Below are positions 7,917-16,610 of a DNA stretch of 37,885 bases, one piece after another. The DNA comes from Bacteroidetes bacterium RIFCSPLOWO2_12_FULL_37_12. Lineage in GTDB: Bacteria > Bacteroidota > Bacteroidia > 2-12-FULL-37-12. The DNA is taken from the NCBI GenBank assembly GCA_001769655.1, contig MEPC01000041.1, positions 1 to 37,885 of the forward strand. Reading direction: 5' to 3'. Made by a program: the position numbers and the translations under genes. The notes beneath the pieces were generated by a model that was not told the origin of the DNA, searched no databases, and worked only from the letters and a program-made list of their open reading frames with translations. Each line of letters starts with the position of its first letter. Position 1 is the first letter of the stretch.

Positions 7917-9383
7917 TCATTTCTCCCACTTCCAGTCACCCGATAAAATCATCTCTTCCTTTAATCCGCCTTTTTCAAAACTTTCTTTCACCTGGGTATC
8001 TGTTAATCTTTTGGCTTTCAAAGAATCTTCCTGGTCGAGCAGATAAAGGGTTAATGAGACAATTTCAGATGTCTTTCGAAGATGGTCTGCGTTAACGAGA
8101 TCAATTAAATCTTTATTAGAGTGATAATACTTAAATACCTCTTTGTCGAGATTACCTGTAAATTGCAGAACAGGAATTCCATAAAGCGCAAACGGAAGAT
8201 GGTCAGAATGAAGGTTAATGTCACTTGTGATTTTGCCTTCAAAGTCGGGACGATGACCGCGGATAAAATCTGAATAGCGCTTGAAAACCTCTTCCATTTC
8301 AAGACGTCCTTCCAGCTCAAATCCTATAGGATTACCGGTCATATCAAGATTATAATAATAGAGGGTGCTATCGGTAGAATTATTTTTATTCAACTCACTG
8401 ACATGAAAAGTGGAGCCAAGCAATCCAAATTCCTCTCCCATCCAGAGGGCAAATTCCAGGGTATGTTCAGGAGTGACACCTGAGTTTTTTATTGCCCGTG
8501 CAATATCCACTACAGTAAAAGCTCCTATCCCGTTATCAATGGCGCCGGTAGCCAGGTCCCAACTGTCGAGATGAGCTCCAATCATGATTTTTTGATGAGG
8601 ATATTTCGAACCCCGTATGGATGCAATTACATTTCTTGCTGTCGCTTTTTCCAATGTATTTTCCATGAAAATATGCGTTTTTAAATTCACATTCTCTTTT
8701 AAATGAAATCTTAGCAAGCGTCCTTTTTCTACCGAAATGCAAACCGCCGGAATATCAATGACTTTTCCTTTCAGTGACACGGTACCGGTAAGCAGTACAT
8801 CCCCTTCCGGTTTATTGATAAAAATAATTCCAGCCGCACCATGATTCAAAGCCAGAGTCGCTTTTTCACTACGATGAAGATTTTTTAATGCAGAATCATT
8901 TTTTCCGAGATACAAATTCATAAGCACTATTTTTCCATTTACATTTACACTGTCAAAATCAGAGGCAAGTCCATTCCCAACATCGGCGATTGGTGCCACT
9001 ACATCAGCAACTATTGGAGTAAAAGCGTGAGCAACGCATGGAATCGTATCAACAAATTTTCCATCGGAATAGGTGAGAAAAACTTTATTCCTGTTCCAGG
9101 CATCTACAGAGAAGGGTTCGTATCTTACCTGAAGTCCATAGTTCAAAAGTTTTTGATAAACAAATTCTTCCGCTTTTTTTCCATTTGGACTTCCTGTAAG
9201 CCGATGCCCGATAGTTCTGCAACATTCCTCAAGGTCTTTATAGCCCGTAAAACCGGTTTGCACCTGCTGATAAATCATGTTCAGGTCTTTCATTATTTTT
9301 TCCTTTTTTCTCTCTTCAGGTGTCTTACAGGAAAACAATAAGGCAGAAAGGAATAGTAATAATTTGAAAAATTCAGAGCGCAT
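7917..9383 (-). CDS. M28-family zinc aminopeptidase lipoprotein with PA domain
   Basis: The 488-residue protein begins with a lipoprotein signal ending LLFSC, so C19 is probably lipidated and the enzyme sits in the periplasm or on the surface. A protease-associated (PA) domain lies at about residues 120-230 inside the peptidase fold. The two-zinc site of family M28 is visible: GAHLDSWD, GAIDNGIGA, the catalytic GEEFGLLGS, NLDMTGN and LHSDHLPF. The arrangement is that of the carboxypeptidase Q / glutamate carboxypeptidase-like branch, which trims peptides from their N-terminus or cleaves dipeptides. It lies 26 bases downstream of the OmpA-family gene on the same strand. The substrate cannot be deduced. 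Confidence 0.92.
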   Translation of the reverse strand: MRSEFFKLLLFLSALLFSCKTPEERKKEKIMKDLNMIYQQVQTGFTGYKDLEECCRTIGHRLTGSPNGKKAEEFVYQKLLNYGLQVRYEPFSVDAWNRNKVFLTYSDGKFVDTIPCVAHAFTPIVADVVAPIADVGNGLASDFDSVNVNGKIVLMNLYLGKNDSALKNLHRSEKATLALNHGAAGIIFINKPEGDVLLTGTVSLKGKVIDIPAVCISVEKGRLLRFHLKENVNLKTHIFMENTLEKATARNVIASIRGSKYPHQKIMIGAHLDSWDLATGAIDNGIGAFTVVDIARAIKNSGVTPEHTLEFALWMGEEFGLLGSTFHVSELNKNNSTDSTLYYYNLDMTGNPIGFELEGRLEMEEVFKRYSDFIRGHRPDFEGKITSDINLHSDHLPFALYGIPVLQFTGNLDKEVFKYYHSNKDLIDLVNADHLRKTSEIVSLTLYLLDQEDSLKAKRLTDTQVKESFEKGGLKEEMILSGDWKWEK

Positions 9384-9409
9384 AGTTGTTGGTTTTATAG
9401 TTTAATTAA

Positions 9410-11206
9410 TTATTTTGGCACTCCCACATAAAATTCGACTCGGCGATTCATATAATGTTCTATTTCGGTTTTTGCTGTGGGAATAAGATTTTTCCTTTCC
9501 CCAAATGAATTTATTTGCAAACGGTTAGGATCTAATCCATAATTTTTAATCAAATGCTCACGAGCCGTTTTCGCCCTGCGTAAGCCCAGCCCTTCATTGT
9601 AAGTATCTGTAAAACGGATATCCGTATGCCCGTTTACTGACAATACAAGTTGCGGATTGTTTCGCAAAACGGTTGCAATATAAAGCAATTCATCAAACAT
9701 TTCCGGTTTTATTTCATCGCGGTTCAAATCGAAATGAATAGTAGGCAACGCCCATAATCCCATGGATTGAACCGATGACGTGGTGGGTTGCTGAACGATT
9801 CCCCACAGTTTTTCTTTTTTCTCATCCGGTTTTTTAGTGGCATCCATGATTTCTTTTAAGCCATTTCCTTCCTGATAAATAATTTTTTTCTCACAACAAT
9901 CTTTTAATTTCTGGTCAATAAAATCAACGATGTAAAGTGGCACTCCCTGTTCATTTACAGGAGTAATGCCTGTAGTAGTATCAACCGCTGTATTAAACTG
10001 CGAATAGGGCTCCGGGTCGAGGTAATCGGGATTCCCGTCTTTGTCAGAGTCCAGTGTCACTCCATCCGGACTTACTTTAGCGCCTTCGGGTGTGTCGGTT
10101 TCTTTATCAAACGGATCAGCTACGCCATCATTGTCAGTATCTACTAAAAGTTCTTTGAGTTTCTTTTTCATTTCCAAAACTTGCTCGTATTCTATTTCCA
10201 GCGGGTTCATCCAGGTTAGTGGGTCAACTCCTTTTCCGAAATTATAAAGCGCAGTTGCCTGTACAGAGGAGAATCCGTCATAATCCGTTGAAAGAACGTT
10301 GACGGTCTCCTGAAATCTTCTTCCATCCCACAAATCATTTTTAAATAGCATTTCATTATGGAATGTATATTCTAATCCCACTTCAAAACGTTTGGTTAAG
10401 CGGTATGAAATACCAAATCCTACGGTAAGAATAGGAACAGGACGCACAGAAGAATTTTTGCTGGAGTCCTTATCCATAATGGTTTCATAAGTGTCATCCT
10501 GATTAACTCCATTAATTCCTCCTGAATAATCGTACACCTGATTGCCGGCATCGAGCATGTTGCTTCTTACGGTGTAGTTCATAAATGCTGGTCCAATAAA
10601 AGCAAGAATACGCAATTTGGGTTCTTCCTGGTAAAAGCTAATATTGTTTAGATTTAAAACTGCCTGCAACGAAAGATAATAATACGTAGTTTGAAAATTC
10701 CAGACAGTGACACCGTTATATCCCATCAAATTATCAATGCTACTTGCCAAGACAGTATTTTGTTCTTTGTTCTGACCACCCAATCGTCCCACTACAAAAA
10801 TGCTTCTTAACGACATGGCATGTCCGACTGCCTTAGAAAGTTCTGCTCCAACATTCCATTGCGTTTTATTTAATACATCACCGTGAAAGAAATTTATTCC
10901 GGTCTTAATTCCGGCGGCCCATTTATCTCTGGGTTTAGAAGGAAAACCGTACGAGAGCTTGGTGTATTGATCCTGTTGCATAATACCTCTACGGGGAATA
11001 TTATTCGGGTCAACAGGATACAGTCCACCTGGTTTAGTGCCATTCACCTGAGCGGGTTTTTTTTGCTGTGGAGTGACACCACGACCTCTGCCAGGAACCT
11101 GAGCATATACTCCGGACACCCATAGCCCTAACGCTAAACACATTCCGAGCAAACGATACCGAATGGACGGAAAGCGGATTTTGCAATATAATCGCTTGAT
11201 TATCAA
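9410..11206 (-). CDS. OmpA-family outer membrane protein with TSP3-like repeats
   Basis: The protein has 598 residues when started at a TTG (11206); an ATG at 11143 would leave a very short signal (MCLALGLWVSGVYAQ), so the longer form with basic residues in front of the hydrophobic stretch is kept. After signal cleavage near AYAQ-type residues, a proline-rich linker leads into a membrane beta-barrel region (about 90-340) with many aromatic strands. Calcium-binding thrombospondin type-3 like repeats follow (DTDNDGVADPFD, DSDKDGNPDYLDP). The C-terminal OmpA domain binds peptidoglycan: IHFDLNRDEIKPE, VNGHTD, NEGLGLRRAKTAREHL and MNRRVEFYV. It probably links the outer membrane to the cell wall and may belong to the surface machinery along with PorP-like proteins. 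Confidence 0.9.
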   Translation of the reverse strand: MIIKRLYCKIRFPSIRYRLLGMCLALGLWVSGVYAQVPGRGRGVTPQQKKPAQVNGTKPGGLYPVDPNNIPRRGIMQQDQYTKLSYGFPSKPRDKWAAGIKTGINFFHGDVLNKTQWNVGAELSKAVGHAMSLRSIFVVGRLGGQNKEQNTVLASSIDNLMGYNGVTVWNFQTTYYYLSLQAVLNLNNISFYQEEPKLRILAFIGPAFMNYTVRSNMLDAGNQVYDYSGGINGVNQDDTYETIMDKDSSKNSSVRPVPILTVGFGISYRLTKRFEVGLEYTFHNEMLFKNDLWDGRRFQETVNVLSTDYDGFSSVQATALYNFGKGVDPLTWMNPLEIEYEQVLEMKKKLKELLVDTDNDGVADPFDKETDTPEGAKVSPDGVTLDSDKDGNPDYLDPEPYSQFNTAVDTTTGITPVNEQGVPLYIVDFIDQKLKDCCEKKIIYQEGNGLKEIMDATKKPDEKKEKLWGIVQQPTTSSVQSMGLWALPTIHFDLNRDEIKPEMFDELLYIATVLRNNPQLVLSVNGHTDIRFTDTYNEGLGLRRAKTAREHLIKNYGLDPNRLQINSFGERKNLIPTAKTEIEHYMNRRVEFYVGVPK

Positions 11207-11335
11207 ATGATTAGAACATTACGAAATGAATATTCGCTCTGTTCATTGTTCTGTTTTTTTTAAAATATTTACTTGCAATAATTTTATATCATATTGTTTA
11301 TCAGTTAATTAAAATATAAAATACTAATAGCACTC

Positions 11336-11375
11336 TATCTCCCAAAAGGGCAAAAAATTCCCATTTCAGGAGATA
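11336..11375. other. Small symmetric hairpin upstream of the OmpA-family gene
   Basis: TATCTCC (11336-11342) pairs with GGAGATA (11369-11375), and GGG (11348-11350) can pair with CCC inside. There is no T-tract on either side, so it is not a standard terminator. It sits between the end of folK and the start of the OmpA-family gene, both on the minus strand. It could be a leader structure or a decayed repeat. Confidence 0.3.
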
Positions 11376-11414
11376 AAATCCCAGTGAAAAGTAATTCTTA
11401 GGTGTATCTAATCC

Positions 11415-11948
11415 TTATTTCTGAACACTTTTTTCCCCACACTGTTTTGTGGAAAGTACAGTAGATGTATCCAAACAGCACCCTAATAGTTCAGCGTTAG
11501 ATAATCTGTACACAGGGTGTATGAAATCTGGGGCAATTTCCACCAAGGGTGTTAAGGTAAATTTACGAAAAGGAATATAGGGATGTGGTATATTAATTAA
11601 CTGATTATTAATTACTTGTGAATCATAATATAAAATATCAATATCCATTTCTCTTGCGTTCCATGAATGTGGAATTCTTTCGCCAAAATTTTTTTCTATC
11701 GTTTTTGTGGCGTCTAATAATCTATACGGTAAAAGGGTAGTTTCCAGTATTAAAACCTGGTTTAAATAGGCGGGTTGATGTATTTTTCCCCAGGGTTCAG
11801 TTTCAGAGACAGAAGAAGACATAATTATTTTACCGGCGGATACCTCCAACTGTTTTTTTGCGGTAAGAATATTTTCATTCCTATTCCCTAAATTTGCTCC
11901 CAAAAGTAAAAAAGCCACTGACATTTTTTTATCATTACTGATGTTCAT
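11415..11948 (-). CDS. folK: FolK, 2-amino-4-hydroxy-6-hydroxymethyldihydropteridine pyrophosphokinase
   Basis: FolK transfers pyrophosphate from ATP to 6-hydroxymethyl-7,8-dihydropterin, the step before dihydropteroate synthase in folate synthesis. It has about 177 residues. Family motifs are clear: LLLGANLGNRNENI at the start, SETEPWG with QPAYLNQVLILET, and the metal-binding signature HSWNAREMDIDILYYD (canonical RxxxRxxDxDIL form, here with SWNAREMDIDIL), then IPHPYIPFRKFTLTPLVEIAP. The ATG at 11948 is favoured over a TTG at 11966; a third possibility is the internal Met before SVAFLLLG. It is divergent from sppA with a 33-base gap. Confidence 0.95.
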   Translation of the reverse strand: MNISNDKKMSVAFLLLGANLGNRNENILTAKKQLEVSAGKIIMSSSVSETEPWGKIHQPAYLNQVLILETTLLPYRLLDATKTIEKNFGERIPHSWNAREMDIDILYYDSQVINNQLINIPHPYIPFRKFTLTPLVEIAPDFIHPVYRLSNAELLGCCLDTSTVLSTKQCGEKSVQK

Positions 11949-11981
11949 TATTTCAATAAAAAACAAATATCCTTATTTCAC

Positions 11982-13742
11982 ATGAAACAATTTTTTAAAT
12001 ACATGCTGGCTACCATGCTCGGCGTTATCGTTGTAATAGTTTTTTTCATTGCAACCATTATTATTATTGCCGTAGTGGCTGAATCACAGAAAAAAATTTC
12101 CATAAAATATAACTCTGTGCTGAAATTAACTTTCGACCAACCCATTGTGGAAAGGGAAAAACCAAACCCTTTGGAGGAATTAAAAATACCGGGATTTGAA
12201 GCTGAGGAAACAGGTATTGTAGAATTACGACAGGTTTTACATTCGGCTATGAAAGATAAGCGAATAAAAGGCATTCTACTAGACGTGAGTGACATAGAAG
12301 CCCGCTTTTCACAATTGGAACCCATTCGGAGAATGCTTGAAAAATTCAAGACATCCGGTAAATTTATTCTTGCCTACGGAAATTATTTTGCTGAGAACAC
12401 GTATTATCTTTCAAGTGTAGCCGATCAGATTATTTTAAATCCAATGGGAACCATTGAATTTAATGGTCTTACCATTGAAATGTTATTTTATAAAGGACTT
12501 TTTGATAAACTTGAAATCAAGCCGCAATTATTTCAATGCGGAGATTATAAAAGTTTCGCTGAGCCGTTTGTGAGAGACAGTATGAGCGAACCAAACCGCG
12601 AACAGTTGAATGCCATCATTCAATCCATCTATCAAACGGTGTTAAATCAAATAAGCGAATCCAGAAAGTTGTCTGTTGAAAATTTACGGGAGATGTCTGA
12701 TTCTTTATTAGTCAGAGATTCAAAGATGGCAAAGAAATATGGATTGGTTGATCACATTGCTTACCGAGATGAAATGGAAAATATTCTCTGTGAAAAGCTC
12801 GGTAGTGAGCCAGGGAAAAAAATAAATTATGTTGGCTACCGTCAGTATAAGAAAATGCTCAATGAAAAACCTGAAAAATATTTTAAAAATAAAGTAGCTG
12901 TTATTTTCGCGCAAGGGGGAATAAATACAGGAAAGGGAGATAATGAAACTATCGGGTCTGAAAGTTTGACCGCACTTCTTCGCAAAGCAAGGGAAGATAA
13001 AAACGTAAAAGCGATTGTGTTACGGGTAAATTCTCCAGGAGGAAGTGCACTGGCTTCCGATGTGATATGGAGAGAAGTCCAACTGACCCGTGAAATAAAA
13101 CCGGTCATTGCCTCCATGTCCGATTTAGCCGCCTCAGGAGGATATTATATTTCCATGGGTTGCGATAAAATTATTGCTGAGCGAAGTACACTCACAGGAT
13201 CCATCGGTGTAATCGGACTGTTGGTTAACGCCAAAGATTTTCTGAATAACAAGTTGGGTGTCACCAGCGACAAAGTAAAAACAGGCGCCTATTCTGATAT
13301 GGGTATGTTTACACGTCCTTTATCATCACAGGAAATTAATTTCATTCAGGAAGAAATGAATGACATTTATGGTACGTTTACTCGAAAAGCCGCACAAGGA
13401 AGAAATATGGTTCTTGATTCAATCAGAAAAATTGCTCAGGGACGTGTATGGACAGGAAGTCAGGCATTGGAAATCGGGTTGGTTGATTCGCTGGGAGGAT
13501 TACCCACTGCCATTCGGGTAGCGGCTAAAATGGCGAAACTCGGAAAAAATTATCGCATTCAATATTTACCTGTATTAAAAGACCCCATTACTAAACTTCT
13601 AACCGGTGACACGGAAGAATCAGCAGTCCGCCTTGTTTATTCACTCTTTGGTGAATGGGGAAAAGCTCTTAAATCATTGAAAGACCTCGAGAAGTTTGAA
13701 GGAATTCAGGCGCGGCTTCCCTGGGATATTTATGTCCGTTAA
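11982..13742 (+). CDS. sppA: SppA, signal peptide peptidase (67-kDa type, S49)
   Basis: SppA degrades signal peptides left in the membrane after secretion. It has 586 residues, the long two-domain form. One transmembrane segment spans about residues 8-33. The Ser-Lys dyad is split between the two halves as in the E. coli enzyme: K190 in GDYKSFAEPF of the N-terminal half and S385 in SDLAASGGYYIS of the C-terminal half. RVNSPGGSALASD (about 348-360) forms the oxyanion strand, and the GSIGVIG loop follows the nucleophile. The gene starts 33 bases from the divergent folK and ends immediately before a CCCTATA-type repeat. Confidence 0.96.
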   Translation: MKQFFKYMLATMLGVIVVIVFFIATIIIIAVVAESQKKISIKYNSVLKLTFDQPIVEREKPNPLEELKIPGFEAEETGIVELRQVLHSAMKDKRIKGILLDVSDIEARFSQLEPIRRMLEKFKTSGKFILAYGNYFAENTYYLSSVADQIILNPMGTIEFNGLTIEMLFYKGLFDKLEIKPQLFQCGDYKSFAEPFVRDSMSEPNREQLNAIIQSIYQTVLNQISESRKLSVENLREMSDSLLVRDSKMAKKYGLVDHIAYRDEMENILCEKLGSEPGKKINYVGYRQYKKMLNEKPEKYFKNKVAVIFAQGGINTGKGDNETIGSESLTALLRKAREDKNVKAIVLRVNSPGGSALASDVIWREVQLTREIKPVIASMSDLAASGGYYISMGCDKIIAERSTLTGSIGVIGLLVNAKDFLNNKLGVTSDKVKTGAYSDMGMFTRPLSSQEINFIQEEMNDIYGTFTRKAAQGRNMVLDSIRKIAQGRVWTGSQALEIGLVDSLGGLPTAIRVAAKMAKLGKNYRIQYLPVLKDPITKLLTGDTEESAVRLVYSLFGEWGKALKSLKDLEKFEGIQARLPWDIYVR

Positions 13743-13750
13743 GAAATAAA

Positions 13751-13865
13751 TAGGTATAAAGGTATAGGGGTATAAGGTATAGGGAAAAAACAAAACTTCA
13801 ATTTTTCCTTATATTTTATACCCCTATACCCCTATACCCCTATACCTCTATTCCCTATACCCCTT
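13751..13865. repeat. GGTATAGGG / CCCTATACC octamer repeat hairpin
   Basis: Between sppA and the MBOAT gene, GGTATA/GGGGTATAAGG units on the left are complementary to ATACCCCT octamers on the right, giving a long imperfect hairpin around a spacer with ACTTCAATTTTTCC. Nineteen bases (13794-13812) are identical in reverse complement to 32314-32332, next to another array of the same type. It could act as a bidirectional transcription stop, but dispersal of the unit suggests a repeat family. Confidence 0.7.
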
Positions 13866-13876
13866 TCTATTAGTTT

Positions 13877-15322
13877 ATGTTATTTAACTCCATTGATTTC
13901 GCGGTTTTCCTTCCTTTAGTTTTTTTGCTTTATTGGTTTCTGGCGAAAGACAATCGAAAATTTCAGAATCTGCTTATCGTTTTGTCCAGTTTTTTCTTTT
14001 ATGGTTTTTGGGACTGGCGATTTCTTAACCTGCTTTTAGCAAGCATTCTTATTGATTATTTTGTTGCTATTTTAATTGAGAAAACAGATGTTCCATCTAA
14101 AAGGAAAGTTCTTTTGTTTACGAGTTTATTTTTTAACCTTGGCTTGCTCGGATTTTTTAAATATTATAATTTTTTTATTGATAATTTTTGTGAGGCATTT
14201 ACTTTTTTTGGAAATCCCATTAACAAATCCTCTCTTCAGATTATTCTCCCTGTGGGAATTAGTTTTTACACTTTTCAAACCCTGAGTTATACTCTCGATG
14301 TTTACAGGAGGAAAATTAATTCCACGAATGATTTTATTGCATTTGCCGCCTACGTTAGTTTTTTTCCACAATTGGTAGCCGGACCTATAGAACGTGCTTC
14401 CAATTTATTACCTCAGTTTTTTAAAAACCGGACTTTTGATTATTCAAAAGCAGTGGATGGATTAAAACAAATGCTGTGGGGTTTTATAAAAAAAATGGTC
14501 ATCGCTGATAATTGTGCAGTTTTTGCAAACGACATTTTTAATCATAGCGCTGATTATTCGGGAAGTACATTATTGCTGGGCGCTGTTTTTTTTGCATTTC
14601 AGATTTATGGTGATTTTTCAGGATATTCTGATATCGCCATTGGATGTGCGCGGTTATTCGGATTTGACCTGATGAAGAATTTTAACTTTCCTTATTTTTC
14701 AAGAGATATTGCAGAGTTCTGGCGCAGATGGCACATTTCACTCACTACCTGGTTCCGGGATTATGTTTACGTTCCGTTAGGTGGAAGCAGGGCAAGTACA
14801 TGGACAAAAATCCGGAATACATTGATTGTTTTTTTATTGAGTGGTTTCTGGCATGGCGCTAATTGGACTTTTATAGTATGGGGGGCGTTGAATGCGTTGT
14901 TTTTTCTGCCTCTTTTATTGTCAAATAAAAACCGGCAGAACCTGGGAACGGTTGCAGAGGGAAAAAAATTTCCTTCTTTCAAAGAGTTTACCGGAATGTT
15001 AACAACTTTCCTGCTTGTATTGGTTGGATGGATTTTTTTCAGAGCAGAAAATATTTCACATGCCATTGAGATTTTTTCAGAAATATTTTCAAGTTCCATT
15101 TTATATATTCCCGAATTACCTCGCAAAGTTTTTTTATTAGCGCCATTGATTAGTATATTGTTAGTTATTGAATGGATTGGAAGAAATAATCCATATCCCA
15201 TTTACGAAACAGCAAAACGGTGGCACTGGTTTTTTCGTTGGACATTTTATGCTGTCTTGATTTTTATTTTAGGAATGTATATGCATACATCTGAGACCCC
15301 TTTTATTTATTTTCAATTTTAA
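13877..15322 (+). CDS. MBOAT-family membrane O-acyltransferase (AlgI-like)
   Basis: This 481-residue polytopic protein moves acyl (usually acetyl) groups across the membrane for O-acylation of an extracellular polymer. The N-terminal hydrophobic block with YGFWDWRFL, the GISFYTFQTLSYTLDVYRR segment, and PQLVAGPIERA are characteristic of the AlgI/DltB branch. The two catalytic-region histidines are present: H286 in FWRRWHISLTTWFRDYVYVP and H326 in LSGFWHGANWTF. The next gene encodes a SGNH-like membrane-tethered protein, the usual partner that completes transfer to the polysaccharide, so they likely form one system. A start at ATG 13877 follows the repeat directly. The acceptor polymer is unknown, as no polysaccharide synthesis genes are adjacent. 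Confidence 0.95.
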   Translation: MLFNSIDFAVFLPLVFLLYWFLAKDNRKFQNLLIVLSSFFFYGFWDWRFLNLLLASILIDYFVAILIEKTDVPSKRKVLLFTSLFFNLGLLGFFKYYNFFIDNFCEAFTFFGNPINKSSLQIILPVGISFYTFQTLSYTLDVYRRKINSTNDFIAFAAYVSFFPQLVAGPIERASNLLPQFFKNRTFDYSKAVDGLKQMLWGFIKKMVIADNCAVFANDIFNHSADYSGSTLLLGAVFFAFQIYGDFSGYSDIAIGCARLFGFDLMKNFNFPYFSRDIAEFWRRWHISLTTWFRDYVYVPLGGSRASTWTKIRNTLIVFLLSGFWHGANWTFIVWGALNALFFLPLLLSNKNRQNLGTVAEGKKFPSFKEFTGMLTTFLLVLVGWIFFRAENISHAIEIFSEIFSSSILYIPELPRKVFLLAPLISILLVIEWIGRNNPYPIYETAKRWHWFFRWTFYAVLIFILGMYMHTSETPFIYFQF

Positions 15323-15353
15323 AAAAGAGGTTTCTGTTCACTCGTATTAATAA

Positions 15354-15432
15354 TCTCCCGCAGATTACGCAGATAAACGCAGATTTATTTTTATAAAAAT
15401 TTTCTCTGCGAAAATCTGCGATATCTGCGGGA
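15354..15432. repeat. CGCAGATT-type intergenic hairpin
   Basis: CCCGCAGATTACGCAGATAA (from 15357) is the inverse of the arm ending ATCTGCGGG at 15423-15431. Both arms hold three CGCAGA motifs and pair over about 28 bases with few mismatches. It lies between the acyltransferase gene and its partner and belongs with the other dispersed hairpins of the window. Confidence 0.75.
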
Positions 15433-15465
15433 AAAATCAACCCACTTAATTGTAACAAAAAGAGC

Positions 15466-16494
15466 ATGAATAAATTTTCGAACAAATTTTTACTGTTTTT
15501 ATGTTTTTCCGGGTTAATTTATTTTTTTCTAATCTGTGTAACCGGTTTATTTCTCCCTGGCTTTTTGCTTAAAAATCTTAATTACAAATTAGGTTCTTAT
15601 GGTCATCTGTATTCCAGAATGAAGGATTTACATACTATACATAAGCCGGATATATTATTTCTCGGGTCATCTCATGCATACAGGGGTTTTGATACCCGAA
15701 TTTTTAAAAAACATGGCTACAGTTCTTTTAATCTTGGGTCAAGTTCACAAACACCTATTCAAACGGAGAGGTTGTTAAAAAAATATTTGAAAAAGATACA
15801 ACCGGAGTTAATTATTTATGAAGTGGAGCCAGATGCATTTGCGAGTGACGGAGTTGAATCCGAGCTTGATTTTATAGCCAATGACACGATTGATACGGGT
15901 ACACTCATTACGATTTGGAAAATAAAACATGTAAAACTTTTGAATACACTGTTATATGGTTTTTTCAGACAGTTTTTCCACCTGAATTCCGGTTATGAAG
16001 AACCTGTCCAAAAAGGAGATGATTTTTATGTGAGCGGAGGTGGGTATGTTGAAAGAAGAGAGGAAAGTAGAAAGATTGAATTTTTAGAAGCGCCTAAAAG
16101 TGAAAAACAATCATTAAACAAGTATCAATTGATAGCGTTTTTTAGAATTTTGGAATTTTTTAAGGAGAATAACGTCCCTTACTTGTTAGTACAAGCGCCC
16201 GTAACAAAAAATTTCAATAGGGCAGTCCTAAAAATTCAGCCAAATGTCTCCCTTTGGAGGGAGATAAAGAGGGAGGAAAATAAAAAAATTGAATTTTTAG
16301 AACTGCCCTATGGTAATAATAAATTTAATGAATTAATGGAGAAAATATTTTTGGAGAATAGCAACTATTTTAATTTTAACAAAATTCTTTCGCTGAATGA
16401 TTCCTTGCATTTTTATGATTCACATCATTTGAATCAAGCCGGTGTTGAGATTTTTAACGGGAGATTGATAGAGTTGATTGAAAATCCGGAATAG
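15466..16494 (+). CDS. SGNH-hydrolase-like membrane protein, partner of the MBOAT acyltransferase
   Basis: The protein has 342 residues with one N-terminal membrane segment (about 8-34), so the rest faces the periplasm. A SGNH/GDSL fold is suggested by LFLGSSHAYRGFD (S68 or S69 as nucleophile, followed by H70) at the first block and by DSHHLNQAG near the end (D318, H321; the DxxH pair). Such proteins sit next to MBOAT genes (AlgI/AlgJ/AlgX, PatA/PatB type) and pass the acyl group to the polymer. Overall identity to AlgJ is not obvious, so the exact family is open. Oddly, the region encoding residues about 205-285 contains a repeated KIEFLE motif, and a 22-base inverted repeat (16217-16238 and 16290-16311) lies in frame. 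Confidence 0.75.
   Translation: MNKFSNKFLLFLCFSGLIYFFLICVTGLFLPGFLLKNLNYKLGSYGHLYSRMKDLHTIHKPDILFLGSSHAYRGFDTRIFKKHGYSSFNLGSSSQTPIQTERLLKKYLKKIQPELIIYEVEPDAFASDGVESELDFIANDTIDTGTLITIWKIKHVKLLNTLLYGFFRQFFHLNSGYEEPVQKGDDFYVSGGGYVERREESRKIEFLEAPKSEKQSLNKYQLIAFFRILEFFKENNVPYLLVQAPVTKNFNRAVLKIQPNVSLWREIKREENKKIEFLELPYGNNKFNELMEKIFLENSNYFNFNKILSLNDSLHFYDSHHLNQAGVEIFNGRLIELIENPE
16217..16311. repeat. In-frame inverted-repeat element in the SGNH-like gene
   Basis: The 22 bases at 16217-16238 are the reverse complement of 16290-16311 with one mismatch. Between them lies a second palindrome, TCTCCC (16247-16252) with GGGAGA (16259-16264). A third, direct partial copy of the arm (TGAATTTTTAGAA) is at 16077-16089. 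The element keeps the reading frame open. Confidence 0.75.
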
Positions 16495-16508
16495 CTAAAA
16501 AAACTGAA

Positions 16509-16601
16509 ACTACTCAGCAAAAAAAATGTTGCCACTGATTACACGGATTTTATTTTTTTTAATCCGTGTAATCAGTGGTAAAAACTGAAGTGCTGAGTAG
16601 T
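16509..16601. repeat. Composite hairpin: outer ACTACTCAGCA arms, inner CCACTGATTACACGGATT arms
   Basis: The outer arms ACTACTCAGCA (16509-16519) and TGCTGAGTAGT (16591-16601) are perfect 11-base complements. The inner arms of 18 bases, 16532-16549 and 16561-16578, are also perfect, around an 11-base T-rich loop. It lies between the convergent ends of the SGNH-like and PorP-like genes and could stop transcription from both sides. Confidence 0.85.
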
Positions 16602-16610
16602 AACAAAAAA

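Noticed and set aside
11978-12349. Minus-strand open frame of 123 residues
   Set aside because: Antisense shadow of the sppA N-terminal region.
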